Assembly (NCBI RefSeq): GCF_001636055.1
Contig: NZ_CP011789.1
Coordinates: 5,492,501-5,556,500, forward strand
Reading direction: 5' to 3'
Length of the DNA stretch: 64,000 bases
Source: Pseudomonas putida
Lineage (GTDB): Bacteria; Pseudomonadota; Gammaproteobacteria; Pseudomonadales; Pseudomonadaceae
Of the stretch, positions 21,230 through 33,457 are shown in pieces. Numbering within the stretch: the stretch's first letter is position 1; each line of letters begins with the position of its first letter. The notes under the pieces were generated by a model that saw only the letters and a list, made by a program, of their open reading frames with translations, made no database searches and had not been told where the DNA came from. The translations under genes and the position numbers were made by a program.

Positions 21230-22018
21230 CTAGAAACGAAGCTCCCCAGGCGTCGCACCGAACAGTTGCTTGAACGCCGCGATATAGGCCGATGTCGAGT
21301 CATACCCGCAGCCTAGTGCTGCATCGGTCACGCTCTCCCCCGCCTCCAGCAACGCCAGCGATGACAACAGCCGCATGCGCTGGCGCCAGTTACGGAAGCT
21401 CAGCCCCGTTTCGCGCTGGAACAGGCGCATCAGGGTCTTCTCCGAGCAGCCCAACTGCAGCGCCCATTGCTGCAGGGTCTGTGCCTGGTCTGGCGCGGCA
21501 ATCAACTGATTGCACAGTGCGAGCAACCCGGCATGGCGCGGCAGCGGCAGCGAAAACCCCACCTGCGGCAACGCCTGCAACTGGTCGAGCAAGACGGCTA
21601 CCAGGCGCGCCTCGGCGCTGTCGCCTTCGGGATACGACGCGGGCATCTGGCAGAACTGCTTGATCAGCTCCCGCGCCAGCGGAGTCACTTCGAGTACCCG
21701 GCATTCGTCGGCAGCCCAGGTACAGGCATCGCGACGCACATACAGGCTGCGCATCTCGGCCTGCATCGAGGTCACCACTTCGTGTTCGAGACCGGCCGGG
21801 ATCCATACCCCCCACTGCGGTGGCGCGAAGTAGCTGCCACCGCTGGTGTAGACCCCCAGCACACCGCTGATCGCGTAGGAAAACTGCACCCAATCGTGCC
21901 GGTGGCGGGTGGTCCAGGAACCCGCGCCGAGGCTTTCGGCACGGGCGTAGAGTGGCCTGGGCAGTTGCTCGAGGTCGGGGATGGCGCGGGGGGCGGAAAT
22001 CTGTCCGAGGGTCTGCAT
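21230..22018 (-). CDS. AraC-family transcriptional regulator
   Basis: This 262-residue protein has an N-terminal cupin-type domain (about 20-110, with RHRHDWVQFSYAISGVL and PPQWGVWIPAGLEH) and a C-terminal double helix-turn-helix (about 160-262, ending GYDSTSAYIAAFKQLFGATP). This is the arrangement of RmlC-like-cupin AraC regulators that respond to small ligands. It is on the same strand as, and between, the thiolase and the autotransporter genes; either or both could be targets. Confidence 0.92.
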   Translation of the reverse strand: MQTLGQISAPRAIPDLEQLPRPLYARAESLGAGSWTTRHRHDWVQFSYAISGVLGVYTSGGSYFAPPQWGVWIPAGLEHEVVTSMQAEMRSLYVRRDACTWAADECRVLEVTPLARELIKQFCQMPASYPEGDSAEARLVAVLLDQLQALPQVGFSLPLPRHAGLLALCNQLIAAPDQAQTLQQWALQLGCSEKTLMRLFQRETGLSFRNWRQRMRLLSSLALLEAGESVTDAALGCGYDSTSAYIAAFKQLFGATPGELRF

Positions 22019-22057
22019 GGCACTGTTTATTGTCGTGGGTCCGACAAGGTTAACACC

Positions 22058-23335
22058 TCAACGCTCGACGATCGCGGTCACCCCCTGCCCGCTCGCCGCG
22101 CAGATCGAGATCAAACCGCGCCCCTTGCCCGCCGTGGCCAGCAGCTTGGCCATGTTGGCCAGAATGCGCCCGCCGGTGGCGGCGAACGGGTGCCCTGCCG
22201 CAAGCGAGCTGCCCTTGACGTTGAGTTTGCTGCGATCAATCGAGCCTAGCGCGCCCTCCAGCCCCAGTGTCTCGCGACAGTAGCGCTCGTCCTCCCAGGC
22301 CTTGAGCGTGCACAGCACCTGGGCCGCGAAGGCCTCGTGGATTTCGTAGTAGTCGAAGTCCTGCAGGCTCAGGCCATTGCGCGCCAGCAGCCGCGGCACG
22401 GCATGAACCGGCGCCATCAGCAGCCCCTCCTGGCCTTTGACGAAGTCCACCGCCGCGGTCTCGCCATCGACTAGATAGGCGAGTACGGGCAACCCGCGCG
22501 CCTCGGCCCAGGCCTCGCTGCTAAGCAACACCAGCGAGGCGCCATCGGTCAGCGGCGTGGAGTTTCCGGCAGTCAGGGTGCCTTGAGCGCCCTTGTCGAA
22601 CACCGGTCTGAGCTTGGTCAACTGCTCAGGGGTGAGGTCCGGGCGCAGGTTATTGTCGCGGGTCAGGCCGAGGTAGGGCGTGAGCAGGTCGTCGTGCCAG
22701 CCTTCGGTGTAGGACGCAGCCAGATGGCGATGACTGAGCAGTGCCAGTTCGTCCTGTTCGGCACGGCCGATCTGCCAGGTCTGCGCCATGCGCTCGCAGT
22801 GCTCGCCCATCGACAGCCCAGTGCGTGGCTCGCCGTTGCGTGGAAACTCAGGTTTCAGGAAGCTCGGACGCACCTTCAGGAAGGGCTTCAGGCGCTCGCT
22901 CAACTGCTTGCCCCGGTTCGCCTGCAGCAAGACTCGGCGCAGCCCTTCATTGATGGCGATCGGCGCGTCCGAGGTGGTATCCACGCCGCCAGCAATACCA
23001 CTGTCGATCTGCCCTAGAGCGATCTTGTTGGCCACCAGCAGCGCCGCCTCAAGGCCCGTGCCACAGGCTTGCTGGATATCGTAGGCAGGGGTTTGCGGCG
23101 ACAGGCGTGAACCGAGCACACACTCGCGGGTCAGGTTCATGTCCCGCGAATGCTTGAGCACCGCCCCCGCCACCACCTCGCCCAGGCGCTGGCCATGCAG
23201 GCGGTAACGCTCCACCAGGCCTTCGAGAGTGGCAGTCAGCATCGCCTGGTTGCTGGCAGTGGCGTAGGCGCCATTGGAGCGGGCGAAGGGAATACGGTTG
23301 CCCCCCAGGATCGCGACCCGTCGAGGTGAATGCAT
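22058..23335 (-). CDS. Acetyl-CoA C-acetyltransferase (thiolase), FadI-like
   Basis: This 425-residue thiolase has the acyl-binding Cys C91 in QQACGTGLEAA, the active-site His in YEIHEAFAAQ, and a C-terminal second active-site Cys in ICAASGQGV, where many thiolases have CxGGGxG. Its length and the first motif place it near the FadI/long-chain thiolase branch. A strong AGGAGG precedes the ATG. It diverges from a FabG4-type ketoreductase followed by a MaoC hydratase, so the three activities (thiolysis/condensation, 3-ketoacyl reduction, R-specific hydration) are encoded together. The substrate chain length and direction are not determined by sequence. Confidence 0.92.
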   Translation of the reverse strand: MHSPRRVAILGGNRIPFARSNGAYATASNQAMLTATLEGLVERYRLHGQRLGEVVAGAVLKHSRDMNLTRECVLGSRLSPQTPAYDIQQACGTGLEAALLVANKIALGQIDSGIAGGVDTTSDAPIAINEGLRRVLLQANRGKQLSERLKPFLKVRPSFLKPEFPRNGEPRTGLSMGEHCERMAQTWQIGRAEQDELALLSHRHLAASYTEGWHDDLLTPYLGLTRDNNLRPDLTPEQLTKLRPVFDKGAQGTLTAGNSTPLTDGASLVLLSSEAWAEARGLPVLAYLVDGETAAVDFVKGQEGLLMAPVHAVPRLLARNGLSLQDFDYYEIHEAFAAQVLCTLKAWEDERYCRETLGLEGALGSIDRSKLNVKGSSLAAGHPFAATGGRILANMAKLLATAGKGRGLISICAASGQGVTAIVER

Positions 23336-23497
23336 GCGCTGATTCCTCCTGAAACAATTTGATCCGATTGGATGACGGGCTCAAGTCCTGTCACTTCGGC
23401 TAGGTTGGCTACAGCCTAGGCGTTTTTGCCGCATTCGAACGACCTTGCCACAAACATGGTCCACACTTGCATGCTTGCCTTCAGGGAGACCCGCACC

Positions 23498-24850
23498 ATG
23501 AGTGACCGCTATCTCGGCTTTGCCAACTCCAACCTCGGCCGCCGCCTGGTCGACGCCCTCGGCCTGCCGCGCCCGGCGCCGCTGGAGCGCTGGCAGGCCG
23601 GACGCCTGCGCCCGATCGAAGGCGCGCTGGTGCTGGGCGGCGGGCCGCTGGTGCGCAAGGTCGAAGCCATCGCCCCGGCACTCACCGACGAGCGCTACAG
23701 CTTCGCCGGCGAAGACCTCAAGGCTCCCGCCTGGGTCGCCGGGCTCGGCCCGAAACTCAAGGCAGTGGTGTTCGATGCCAGTCATCTGTCCGACAGCGAT
23801 GAGCTTCGGCAGTTGCGCGAATTCTTCCAGCCGCTGCTGCGCAGCCTGGCACCCTGTGCCCACGTGGTGATCCTCGGGCGCCCCCCTGAGCAGGTCGAAG
23901 CGCCCCAGGCCAGCGTCGCCCAGCGCGCCCTCGAAGGCTTCAGCCGCTCGCTGGCCAAGGAGCTGCGCAACGGCGCAACGGCGCAACTGCTATATGTCGC
24001 GTCCGGCGCGGAGGATCAGCTCGAAGGCGCGCTGCGGTTCTTCCTTTCACCCAAGAGCGCGTTCATTTCCGGCCAGGTGCTACGTCTTGAAGCCTGTGCA
24101 AGCCAGGTGCAGGACTGGACGCGACCGCTGGCAGGCAAACGCGCATTGGTCACCGGGGCTGCCCGCGGCATTGGTGCATCCATCGCCGAAACCCTCGCCC
24201 GTGACGGCGCCGAGGTGATCCTGCTGGACGTGCCGCCCGCGCAGAAGGACCTCGATGCCCTCGCCGCACGTATCGGCGGCCACGCCCTGGCCCTGGACAT
24301 TTGCGCCAGCGATGCCTCGGCCAAACTGCTCGAAGGGTTACCTGAGGGCATCGACATCGTGGTGCACAACGCCGGCATTACCCGCGACAAGACCCTCGCC
24401 AACATGACCCCGGAATACTGGGACGCGGTCATGGCAGTGAACCTCAAGGCTCCCCAGGTGCTGACCCAGGCCCTGCTTGACGCCGGCCAGTTGCACGACA
24501 ACGCGCGCATCGTGCTGCTCGCCTCGGTCAGTGGCATCGCCGGTAACCGGGGCCAGGCCAACTACGCCGCGAGCAAGGCCGGCCTGATCGGTTTCGCCCA
24601 GGCATGGGCGCCTGAACTCGGTGCGCACGGCATCAGCATCAACGCAGTGGCACCCGGCTTCATCGAAACCCACATGACCGCCGCCATGCCCATGGGTCTG
24701 CGCGAGGCTGGCCGTCGCCTGAGTTCGCTGGGCCAGGGCGGACGCCCACAAGACGTCGCCGAGGCTGTCGCCTGGCTCGCCCAGCCCGGCACTGGTGCGG
24801 TCAGCGGCCAGTACCTGCGCGTCTGCGGGCAAGCACTGATGGGGGCATGA
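23498..24850 (+). CDS. High-molecular-weight 3-ketoacyl reductase (FabG4 type)
   Basis: This 450-residue protein is much longer than FabG (about 245) and matches the FabG4/HMwFabG architecture. An N-terminal Rossmann-like domain (about 1-195) lacks a clear cofactor glycine loop, and a C-terminal SDR domain (about 205-450) has TGAARGIGAS, HNAGITRDK, the active-site Ser in LLASVSGIAG and YAASKAG. Mycobacterial FabG4 reduces 3-ketoacyl-CoA with NADH. The start at 23498 was chosen because the upstream frame back to 23426 is not conserved-looking. The stop overlaps the start of maoC (ATGA). Confidence 0.9.
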   Translation: MSDRYLGFANSNLGRRLVDALGLPRPAPLERWQAGRLRPIEGALVLGGGPLVRKVEAIAPALTDERYSFAGEDLKAPAWVAGLGPKLKAVVFDASHLSDSDELRQLREFFQPLLRSLAPCAHVVILGRPPEQVEAPQASVAQRALEGFSRSLAKELRNGATAQLLYVASGAEDQLEGALRFFLSPKSAFISGQVLRLEACASQVQDWTRPLAGKRALVTGAARGIGASIAETLARDGAEVILLDVPPAQKDLDALAARIGGHALALDICASDASAKLLEGLPEGIDIVVHNAGITRDKTLANMTPEYWDAVMAVNLKAPQVLTQALLDAGQLHDNARIVLLASVSGIAGNRGQANYAASKAGLIGFAQAWAPELGAHGISINAVAPGFIETHMTAAMPMGLREAGRRLSSLGQGGRPQDVAEAVAWLAQPGTGAVSGQYLRVCGQALMGA

Positions 24851-25704
24851 ACATGAACCGGACATGGCAGGACCTGCACACCCCCGATACTCGCACCCGG
24901 CTTTACCTGCGAGCGCTCGGCAAGCGCAAGATCAGTGGCGACCGCCTGCCCACAGGTGGCCTGCGTTGTTTTTTGCGGGTCGACCCGACAAACCTTGCGG
25001 CTTATCGTCGCCTGTGCCACTTCAGCGACGATGGTCGCCTGCCGCCCACCTATCCGCACGTGATCGCGTTCAACCTGCAGTTGCAACTGCTGACCGCCAG
25101 CGACTTTCCCTTCCCCCTGCTCGGGCTGGTGCACCTGCACAACGAGATCCAGGTGCTGCGCCCGTTGGGCGCCATCGAAGGCCTGCGTTTTGCCGTGCAT
25201 GCCGACAACCTGCAGGCACATCCCAAGGGTGGCACCTTCGACCTGGTCACCGAGGCCCAGGACGGGCTGGGTCTGCTCTGGCGCGAAACCAGCCGCATGC
25301 TGGTGCGGGGGCTGAAGCTCGAAGGCGAAACGCACGAGGACAACGACGAGCCAGCCATCGAAACGCCGGAAGTGACGCGCTGGTATGCCGACAGCGATAT
25401 CGGCCGCCGCTACGCCAAGGTGTGCGGCGACTACAACCCCATCCACCTGAGCGCGGCGAGTGCCCGGCTGTTCGGTTTCCCCAAGGCCATCGCCCACGGC
25501 ATGTGGAACAAGGCCATGGCGCTGGCGGCACTGCGCGGGCACCTGCCGGTGGCGGGCTATGAGTTCGCGGTGGACTTCCACAAGCCGGTGCGCCTGCCCT
25601 CGGAGGTGGTGCTCGGCGCGACTACCGCTGGGCCGCAAGGGCAACTGAATCTGACCGGGCACGGGGGCCTGCTGCACATGACCGGCAAATGGAGCGCCCT
25701 GTAA
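24847..25704 (+). CDS. MaoC-family hot-dog dehydratase
   Basis: This 285-residue double hot-dog protein has the catalytic R-hydratase-2 motif in its C-terminal half (about 190-215): GDYNPIHLSAASARLFGF, followed by AIAHGMW. The Asp and His of this motif hydrate (2E)-enoyl groups to (3R)-hydroxyacyl thioesters. The start overlaps the FabG4 stop by 4 bases, so the two enzymes are translationally coupled, which fits a (3R)-hydroxyacyl intermediate passed between them. A second ATG lies six bases further in. In mycobacteria similar FabG4/MaoC pairs belong to fatty-acid synthesis or to storage-lipid use; the role here is open. Confidence 0.9.
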   Translation: MNMNRTWQDLHTPDTRTRLYLRALGKRKISGDRLPTGGLRCFLRVDPTNLAAYRRLCHFSDDGRLPPTYPHVIAFNLQLQLLTASDFPFPLLGLVHLHNEIQVLRPLGAIEGLRFAVHADNLQAHPKGGTFDLVTEAQDGLGLLWRETSRMLVRGLKLEGETHEDNDEPAIETPEVTRWYADSDIGRRYAKVCGDYNPIHLSAASARLFGFPKAIAHGMWNKAMALAALRGHLPVAGYEFAVDFHKPVRLPSEVVLGATTAGPQGQLNLTGHGGLLHMTGKWSAL

Positions 25705-25813
25705 CCGATCAAGCGCGCGCCAGGGCCGCTCCCTCGGCTCCAACAATGGCCTGCAATTCACTTGATTTGCTCCCTGGCGCCCCCGAAGCTATGCGCCAGA
25801 AGGAGAGCCCTCG

Positions 25814-26119
25814 ATGAACCTGCAAGAACTGACCGACCGCCTGCACCGGATCCGCGACAACAACGACTGGCGCGGCTTCCACAGCCCGAAGAACCTGGCC
25901 ATGGCCGCCAGCGTCGAGATGGCCGAGCTGGTGGAAATCTTCCAGTGGCTGAGTGAAGACCAGTCACGCCAGCTCGCTCCCGAGCAGCTCGCCCACGCCG
26001 GCCAGGAAGTCGGCGATGTGGTGCTCTATCTGTTGCTGCTGTGCAGCGAGCTGGGGCTGGACATGGAAACCGTGGTGCGGGCCAAGCTCGCCGACAGCGA
26101 GAGGCGCTTCGCCCGATGA
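25814..26119 (+). CDS. MazG-like nucleotide pyrophosphohydrolase
   Basis: This 101-residue all-alpha protein is of the RS21-C6/dCTPase type. The metal-binding signature is present: E35-x-x-E38 (EMAE) and E65-x-x-D68 (EVGD), with the helical order of the family. It would split a (deoxy)nucleoside triphosphate, often dCTP or a modified form, to the monophosphate, cleaning the nucleotide pool. GGAG lies before the ATG. The stop codon overlaps the start of cmoM by 4 bases. Confidence 0.88.
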   Translation: MNLQELTDRLHRIRDNNDWRGFHSPKNLAMAASVEMAELVEIFQWLSEDQSRQLAPEQLAHAGQEVGDVVLYLLLLCSELGLDMETVVRAKLADSERRFAR

Positions 26120-26865
26120 ACGACCGTCATTTCGATGAGCTGGCCAGCCGCTTCGCCGAGAAGATCTACGGCGGTGCCAAAGGCGCGATCCGCCTGGCGG
26201 TGCTGCAGGCGGACCTCGCCGGAAGCCTGCCCGACCGCCCCCTGCGCATCCTCGACATCGGCGCGGGCCTGGGCCACATGGCGCTGTGGCTGGCACAGCG
26301 GGGGCACCAGGTGACCCTGGCCGAGCCCGCCGCGCCGATGCTCGACGGCGCCCGCGCGCGCTTCGCCGAGGCCAACCAACCCGCCACCTTCATCCAGGCG
26401 CCCTGGCAGGACCTGCTCGGTCAGCTCACCGAGCCCTTCGATGTGGTGCTGTGCCACGCCGTGCTCGAATGGCTGGCCGAACCACACAGTATCCTGCCGG
26501 TGCTGCACCAGCTGACCACACCGGGCGGCTGGCTGTCGCTGGCGTTCTACAACCGCGATGCGCTGGTCTACCGCAACTTACTCAAGGGTCACTTCCGCAA
26601 GCTGCGCAGCGACCGCCTGGCCGGCGAAAAACAGAGTCTCACCCCGCAAAAACCTCTTGATCCGCGAGAACTGCGCGCGCAACTTGAACCCATGTGGCAG
26701 GTCGAAAGCGAGAGTGGGGTCAGGGTTTTCCACGATTACATGCCCAAGGAATTCCAGGACAAGGCCGAGCTGCTCGACCTGCTGGAAATGGAATTGGCCC
26801 ACCGCCGTCATCCGAGCTTCGCCGGGCTCGGCCGTTACCTGCACTGGACCTGTCGCCCACGCTGA
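26116..26865 (+). CDS. cmoM: tRNA 5-carboxymethoxyuridine methyltransferase
   Basis: This 249-residue SAM-dependent methyltransferase (Rossmann motif [19 protein letters not shown] at about 40-57) matches E. coli CmoM (formerly SmtA) all along: [40 protein letters not shown] and [10 protein letters not shown] all have counterparts. CmoM methylates cmo5U34 of tRNA to mcmo5U, improving wobble decoding. CmoA and CmoB are not in the window. The start at 26116 overlaps the preceding gene's stop (ATGA), indicating co-translation with the MazG-like protein. Confidence 0.92.
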   Translation: MNDRHFDELASRFAEKIYGGAKGAIRLAVLQADLAGSLPDRPLRILDIGAGLGHMALWLAQRGHQVTLAEPAAPMLDGARARFAEANQPATFIQAPWQDLLGQLTEPFDVVLCHAVLEWLAEPHSILPVLHQLTTPGGWLSLAFYNRDALVYRNLLKGHFRKLRSDRLAGEKQSLTPQKPLDPRELRAQLEPMWQVESESGVRVFHDYMPKEFQDKAELLDLLEMELAHRRHPSFAGLGRYLHWTCRPR

Positions 26866-26887
26866 TCTCGTCTGCCGGGAGGAATAC

Positions 26888-27520
26888 ATGCCGTACCGTC
26901 TGTTGTGCCTGGCCTTGCTTCCCTTCGCCCTGGCGGCGTGCCAGAGCAGCAATCCCTATGTCGCCAGTTCCCGGCCACTGCCACCGGCACCGCCCCAGGC
27001 TGCGACCACCTTCGATGCCAGCGCCTACCCGGCCGCGCCACGCGACTATGGGCGCTATCGCAGCTGGAGCTGGCGCAACGGCCAGTTACCCAGCGGCAGT
27101 GCCAATGCCGATCCCGCACAACTGGCCGATGCCATCAGCGGTGCGCTCGACCAGCATGGCCTGCGCCCGGCACGCGGCGCCAGCGGCGATCTGCTGGTCA
27201 GCGCGAACCTGCGTCTGGAACGTCGCCTGCGCCAGGTCCGCGATTACGACTACGATCCCTACTACGGCCCCGCCCCCTACGGCGGCATCGGCTATGGCGG
27301 CTACCGCAACGGCTATGGTGCCTACGGCAGCGTACCGATCGTGCGCACCTACGAAGTCGAGGTGATGGTGGTGCGCATCGACCTGTTCGATGCCCGCAAC
27401 GGCCAGCCGGTGTGGAGTGCCAGCGCCGAAAGCGGCAGCGAAAAAGGCTCGCCGCGCGACCGTGAAAACGCCTTGCGCGAGTCGGTGCGCAAGGCCCTCA
27501 GTGGCTACCCTCCCAGTTAA
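26888..27520 (+). CDS. DUF4136-type lipoprotein (first of a tandem pair)
   Basis: This 210-residue protein has a lipoprotein signal peptide with the lipobox ALAAC (Cys at about 18). The DUF4136-like core contains [21 protein letters not shown], a variable Gly/Tyr-rich insert ([18 protein letters not shown]) and a conserved [20 protein letters not shown] segment. The residue after the lipid Cys is Q, not Asp, so it should go to the outer membrane. It shares order and motifs with the next gene, pointing to a tandem duplication. The function of the family is unknown. Confidence 0.87.
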   Translation: MPYRLLCLALLPFALAACQSSNPYVASSRPLPPAPPQAATTFDASAYPAAPRDYGRYRSWSWRNGQLPSGSANADPAQLADAISGALDQHGLRPARGASGDLLVSANLRLERRLRQVRDYDYDPYYGPAPYGGIGYGGYRNGYGAYGSVPIVRTYEVEVMVVRIDLFDARNGQPVWSASAESGSEKGSPRDRENALRESVRKALSGYPPS

Positions 27521-27538
27521 CGCGTCAGGAGAATCATC

Positions 27539-28099
27539 ATGTTGCGCCGCCTCGTTCTGCTGTCCTTCGCGCTGCTGGTCGCCGCCTGCTCCAGCAACAA
27601 CGTCACCCAGGATTTCGATGCCAGCCGTGACTTCGCCGCCTACCGCAGCTGGGCCTGGCAGGAGCCGGCCCTGCAATACCGCCCGGACGATCCGCGGATC
27701 AAGAGCGATCTCACCGAGCAGCGCATCCGCCAGGCCGTGGCCGACCAGCTCGACCAGCGCGGCCTGCGTCCGGCACAAGGCAGCGCCCGGCCCGATGTGA
27801 AAGTGCGCGCCTACCTGATCGTCGAAGACCGCCAGCAGCAGGTCACCACCAACTATGGCGGGGCCTGGGGTGGCTACTGGGGCGGTTACTGGGGTGGGCC
27901 GATGTACAACGAGACCCGTAGCGTCGACTACAAGGTGGCGACCATCCAGGTCGACCTGTTCGATGGCCGTGACGGCAAGTTGGTCTGGCGCGGCAGTGCC
28001 GAGCAGATCATGAACAGTTACCCGCCAAGCCCGCAGGAGCGCAATGCCGCGATCCAGAAGACAGTGACCCAGGTGATGAGCAACTACCCACCGCGTTGA
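27539..28099 (+). CDS. DUF4136-type lipoprotein (second of a tandem pair)
   Basis: This 186-residue lipoprotein (lipobox LVAAC, Cys at about 17) has the same plan as its neighbour 18 bases upstream: DFDASRDFAAYRSWAWQEP, a Trp/Gly/Tyr-rich loop (GGYWGGYWGGP) in place of the Gly/Tyr loop, and IQVDLFDGRDGKLVW. Both end in SxYPP-like tails. AGGAG precedes the ATG. The two genes are very likely one transcript. A Ser follows the lipid Cys, predicting outer-membrane sorting. The biological role is unknown. Confidence 0.88.
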   Translation: MLRRLVLLSFALLVAACSSNNVTQDFDASRDFAAYRSWAWQEPALQYRPDDPRIKSDLTEQRIRQAVADQLDQRGLRPAQGSARPDVKVRAYLIVEDRQQQVTTNYGGAWGGYWGGYWGGPMYNETRSVDYKVATIQVDLFDGRDGKLVWRGSAEQIMNSYPPSPQERNAAIQKTVTQVMSNYPPR

Positions 28100-28115
28100 G
28101 ACCCGACGCCCTATC

Positions 28116-28248
28116 TGTAGGAGCAACTGTCTTGCTCAAAATCTAAAAAACAGCCCAATCCCTGTGGGACCGGGCTGGTCCCGCGAACACGGGCGTAGCC
28201 CGTGCCAGGCAGCGCGGTGTTTTTTTCGCAGGCAAGCCCGCTCCTACA
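28116..28248. repeat. REP-type inverted pair with internal hairpins
   Basis: TGTAGGAGCAACTGTCTTGCT (28116-28135) faces its inverse TTCGCAGGCAAGCCCGCTCC (about 28226-28248). Between them lie a hairpin CAGCCC/GGGCTG and a perfect stem CACGGGC-GTA-GCCCGTG (about 28189-28206). A run of T (28219-28226) follows, so the block probably also ends transcription of the lipoprotein pair. Confidence 0.65.
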
Positions 28249-28352
28249 ACCGGGCGGCGTGAAGGCTGAGAAAAGGCAAGATGCCATCACCCTGACTACA
28301 CTCCTGTAATCGCAATCGCGATGCCTGGCCTTCGGCCTGCAAAGGAGTGCCC

Positions 28353-30301
28353 GTGGTTTCCTCTTCCGCTGCGCGCCAACGCGGCGCGATCGGCCTGATG
28401 GCCGTGATCACCCTCGGTATGGCCCTGCTGTTCCTGTTGCTGGCAATCGACAGTGGGCGGCTCTACCTCGAACAACGCAAGCTGCAGCGCATCGCCGACA
28501 TGGCTGCACTGGAAGCCGCCGGGCAGTTCGCCGTGTGCATCGGCACCGGCCCACAGGCCAATGCCATCGCCCGCAATGCCGCCACCCGCAACGGGCACGC
28601 CCCCGGCAACCCGCTGCAGGCCAGTTGCGGCTACATGCAGACCGGCGCCAACAGCCTGCGCAGCTTTACCCGCGACGACAACCGCAACGAAGCGATCCGG
28701 GTCGATGTCAGCAACACCGTCACCACCAGCGTCGCGGCGGGGGTGTATGCCCTGGTCCAGGGCAACAGCGTGCCGCTGACCACCACCCTGCAGGCCCACG
28801 CTGTCGCCTCGGCGCCACTGCCGCCGCAGGCGATGCTCAGCATCCGCACCACCCTGGCCACGGTTGATTCGCGCCAGTCGGCACTGCTCAACGCCCTGCT
28901 CGGCGCCCTCGGTGGTGGTGTGCAGCTGGACCTCGCCGGCTGGAAAGGCATCGCCGCCACCGACATCAAGTTGCTCAGCTATCTCGATCAACTGGCAGTC
29001 GACCTCAATCTCACGGCCGGCGACTACAAGCAGTTGCTCAACGCCAACGCCACCGCCACCCAACTGCTGCAGGCAGCGGTCAAGGTGTTGCAACAAAGCG
29101 GTGCGGCGCTGGAGGTGGTGACCAACCTGGGCAAGGTCGCCCTGGGGGCCGGCAACAGCACGCTGGTGCGCCTGGGCGATATCCTCGACATCCAGAACGG
29201 CACCGCCCAGGCCGGCCTGGATGCCAGCATCCAGTTGCTGCAACTGGTGCAAGGGGTGATCCAACTGGCCGCCAGCGAAAGCGCCGCCAACGTCGACCTG
29301 CCGCTCAACGTGCTCGGCCTGGTCAACGGACGGGTTCGCCTGAAGGTCATCGAGCCGCAGCAGATCTCCTCTGTCGGAGACCCGCGTACCGACGAACTGC
29401 GTGTGCACACTGCCCAGGTGCGGGCGATGATCTCCCTCGACCTGCCCTTGCTCGATGGCATCTTCGGCCTGGTCAACGCCGTGCTCGACCTCGCCGCACC
29501 GCTGACCAACGTGATCAACAACCTGCTCAGCCTGAACCTCGCCGCCACCGTGCAATCGGTGCTCTGCCTGCTCGGCGTGCCCTGTACGGTCAGCGATATC
29601 GTCCTGGTGCCCGGCAAGCTGCACCTGGACATCGGCCTGGAAGTCGCCGAAGCCAGTACCCGCCTCAATCCTGCTGCCCCCGATACCTTCAGTTGCTCAC
29701 CCAAGCGCCTGACCACCCGCAACCAGAGCTCGGCGGTCAAGATCGCGGTGGGCCAGTTCGCCTCACCGGATGAGTTCTTCACCAACGGCACCACTGCGGT
29801 GAAGGCGCTGCCCCTGATCGACATCGGCACCAAGCGCTGCACCCGGCTGTTGATCCTGCCGCTCGGCCAGTGCGAGGAGCGCATCCCCTTCGTCGGCGGC
29901 GGCATCGGCCTGCGGGTGGACAGCAAGGTGCTGGGCAGCGGCGCCCAGGAGCGCGCGCTGACCTTCCAGGCCCCCGACAGCGTACCGCCGAACATCGGTC
30001 TCAAACCTGCCTATCTACCCATGAGAAGCGCCAACGACAACGTGGTCGGCAGCCTCAGCGACACCCTGCTGGGCATTCAGTTGGAGGCCTACCGGCCGAC
30101 CGCCAACAACAGCGGCCTGGGCCAGGTGCTGGTGCTCGTGGGTGGGGTGCTCGATGGCGTCAAGGCGATACTCGAGCCGCTGATCAAAGGCCTGCTCAGC
30201 CCGCTGCTCGACCCCTTGCTGAACGTGCTGCTGAAAGTGCTGGGCGTCGACCTGGTCAACGCCGAAGTCGGCGCCAACCTCAGTTGCTCGACAGGCCGCG
30301 C

Positions 30302-30317
<16 letters not shown>
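28353..30317 (+). CDS. TadG-like Flp pilus-associated membrane protein
   Basis: This 654-residue protein has the N-terminal pattern of TadG proteins: basic start then RGAIGLMAVITLGMALLFLL (one membrane helix) and a following LEQRKLQRIADMAALEAAG segment, with a large periplasmic part. The Glu that Flp and TadE have at +5 of the prepilin motif is absent, so it is not expected to be a normal prepilin-peptidase substrate. GTG at 28353 is the likely start, with AAAGGAG five bases upstream; the GTG at 28347 lies within that site. It is transcribed towards pprA and is separate from the minus-strand tad operon. A role in anchoring or adhesion by the pilus is inferred. Confidence 0.8.
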
Positions 30318-32937
<2,620 letters not shown>

Positions 32938-32941
<4 letters not shown>

Positions 32942-33381
32942 AGTTGCAGGCTCGCTTGGGCCTGCAAGCGCTGGGGCAGCCGCGGCACTTCGCCGATCAA
33001 CGGCAGCACCAGTACCGGCATGACATTGGTCAGTTTGTTTTTCGGGTAGTCGATGGTCACGGTCAGCAGGTTGCCGGGGGCCAGTACGATCCGTGCATCG
33101 GTGGCGGGCTGAAAGTCCAGCGCAGCGGGCATCCAGCTCAGTTGCTGGGCGATCACCTGGCGCGCCAGGTTCTGCACATCGCTGGCATAGGTCGCGCTGT
33201 TCGGGTCCAGCGCCACGCAGCGCCGTACCGCCTCGCTGCTGGCCTGATTGAACGACTGCAGCATGAGCATCGGCAGGCTGTAGCTGACCAATCCGTAGAA
33301 CACCGCGAAAAAGATCATGAAGACTGCGACAAACTCGATGGCTGCCGCGCCTTTTTGCCGTACTGCCAAGCTTGCTCGCAT
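32938..33381 (-). CDS. tadE: TadE-like pseudopilin
   Basis: This 147-residue protein has a prepilin-type N-terminus: a short basic leader, then QKG|AAAIEFVAVFMIFF, with Gly at -1 and Glu at +5 of the mature protein, the signature cut by FppA/TadV peptidases. The remaining part is a small periplasmic domain. It is the minor pseudopilin of the Flp system. It is divergent from fppA (76 bases between starts) and overlaps pprA by 4 bases. ATG at 33381 is preceded by AGGG. Confidence 0.88.
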
Positions 33382-33457
33382 GTTCACGTCTACCCTGACT
33401 AGAAGTCCTGAGTGACAGCATAGAACCCGTTCAACGAATAGGGATGGCCAATTGCCA

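Noticed and set aside
32942..33421. Possible 160-residue N-terminal extension of the PprA-like kinase
   Set aside because: That stretch is an out-of-frame reading of tadE, whose prepilin motif is clear; a GTG at 32941 coupled to the tadE stop is the better start.
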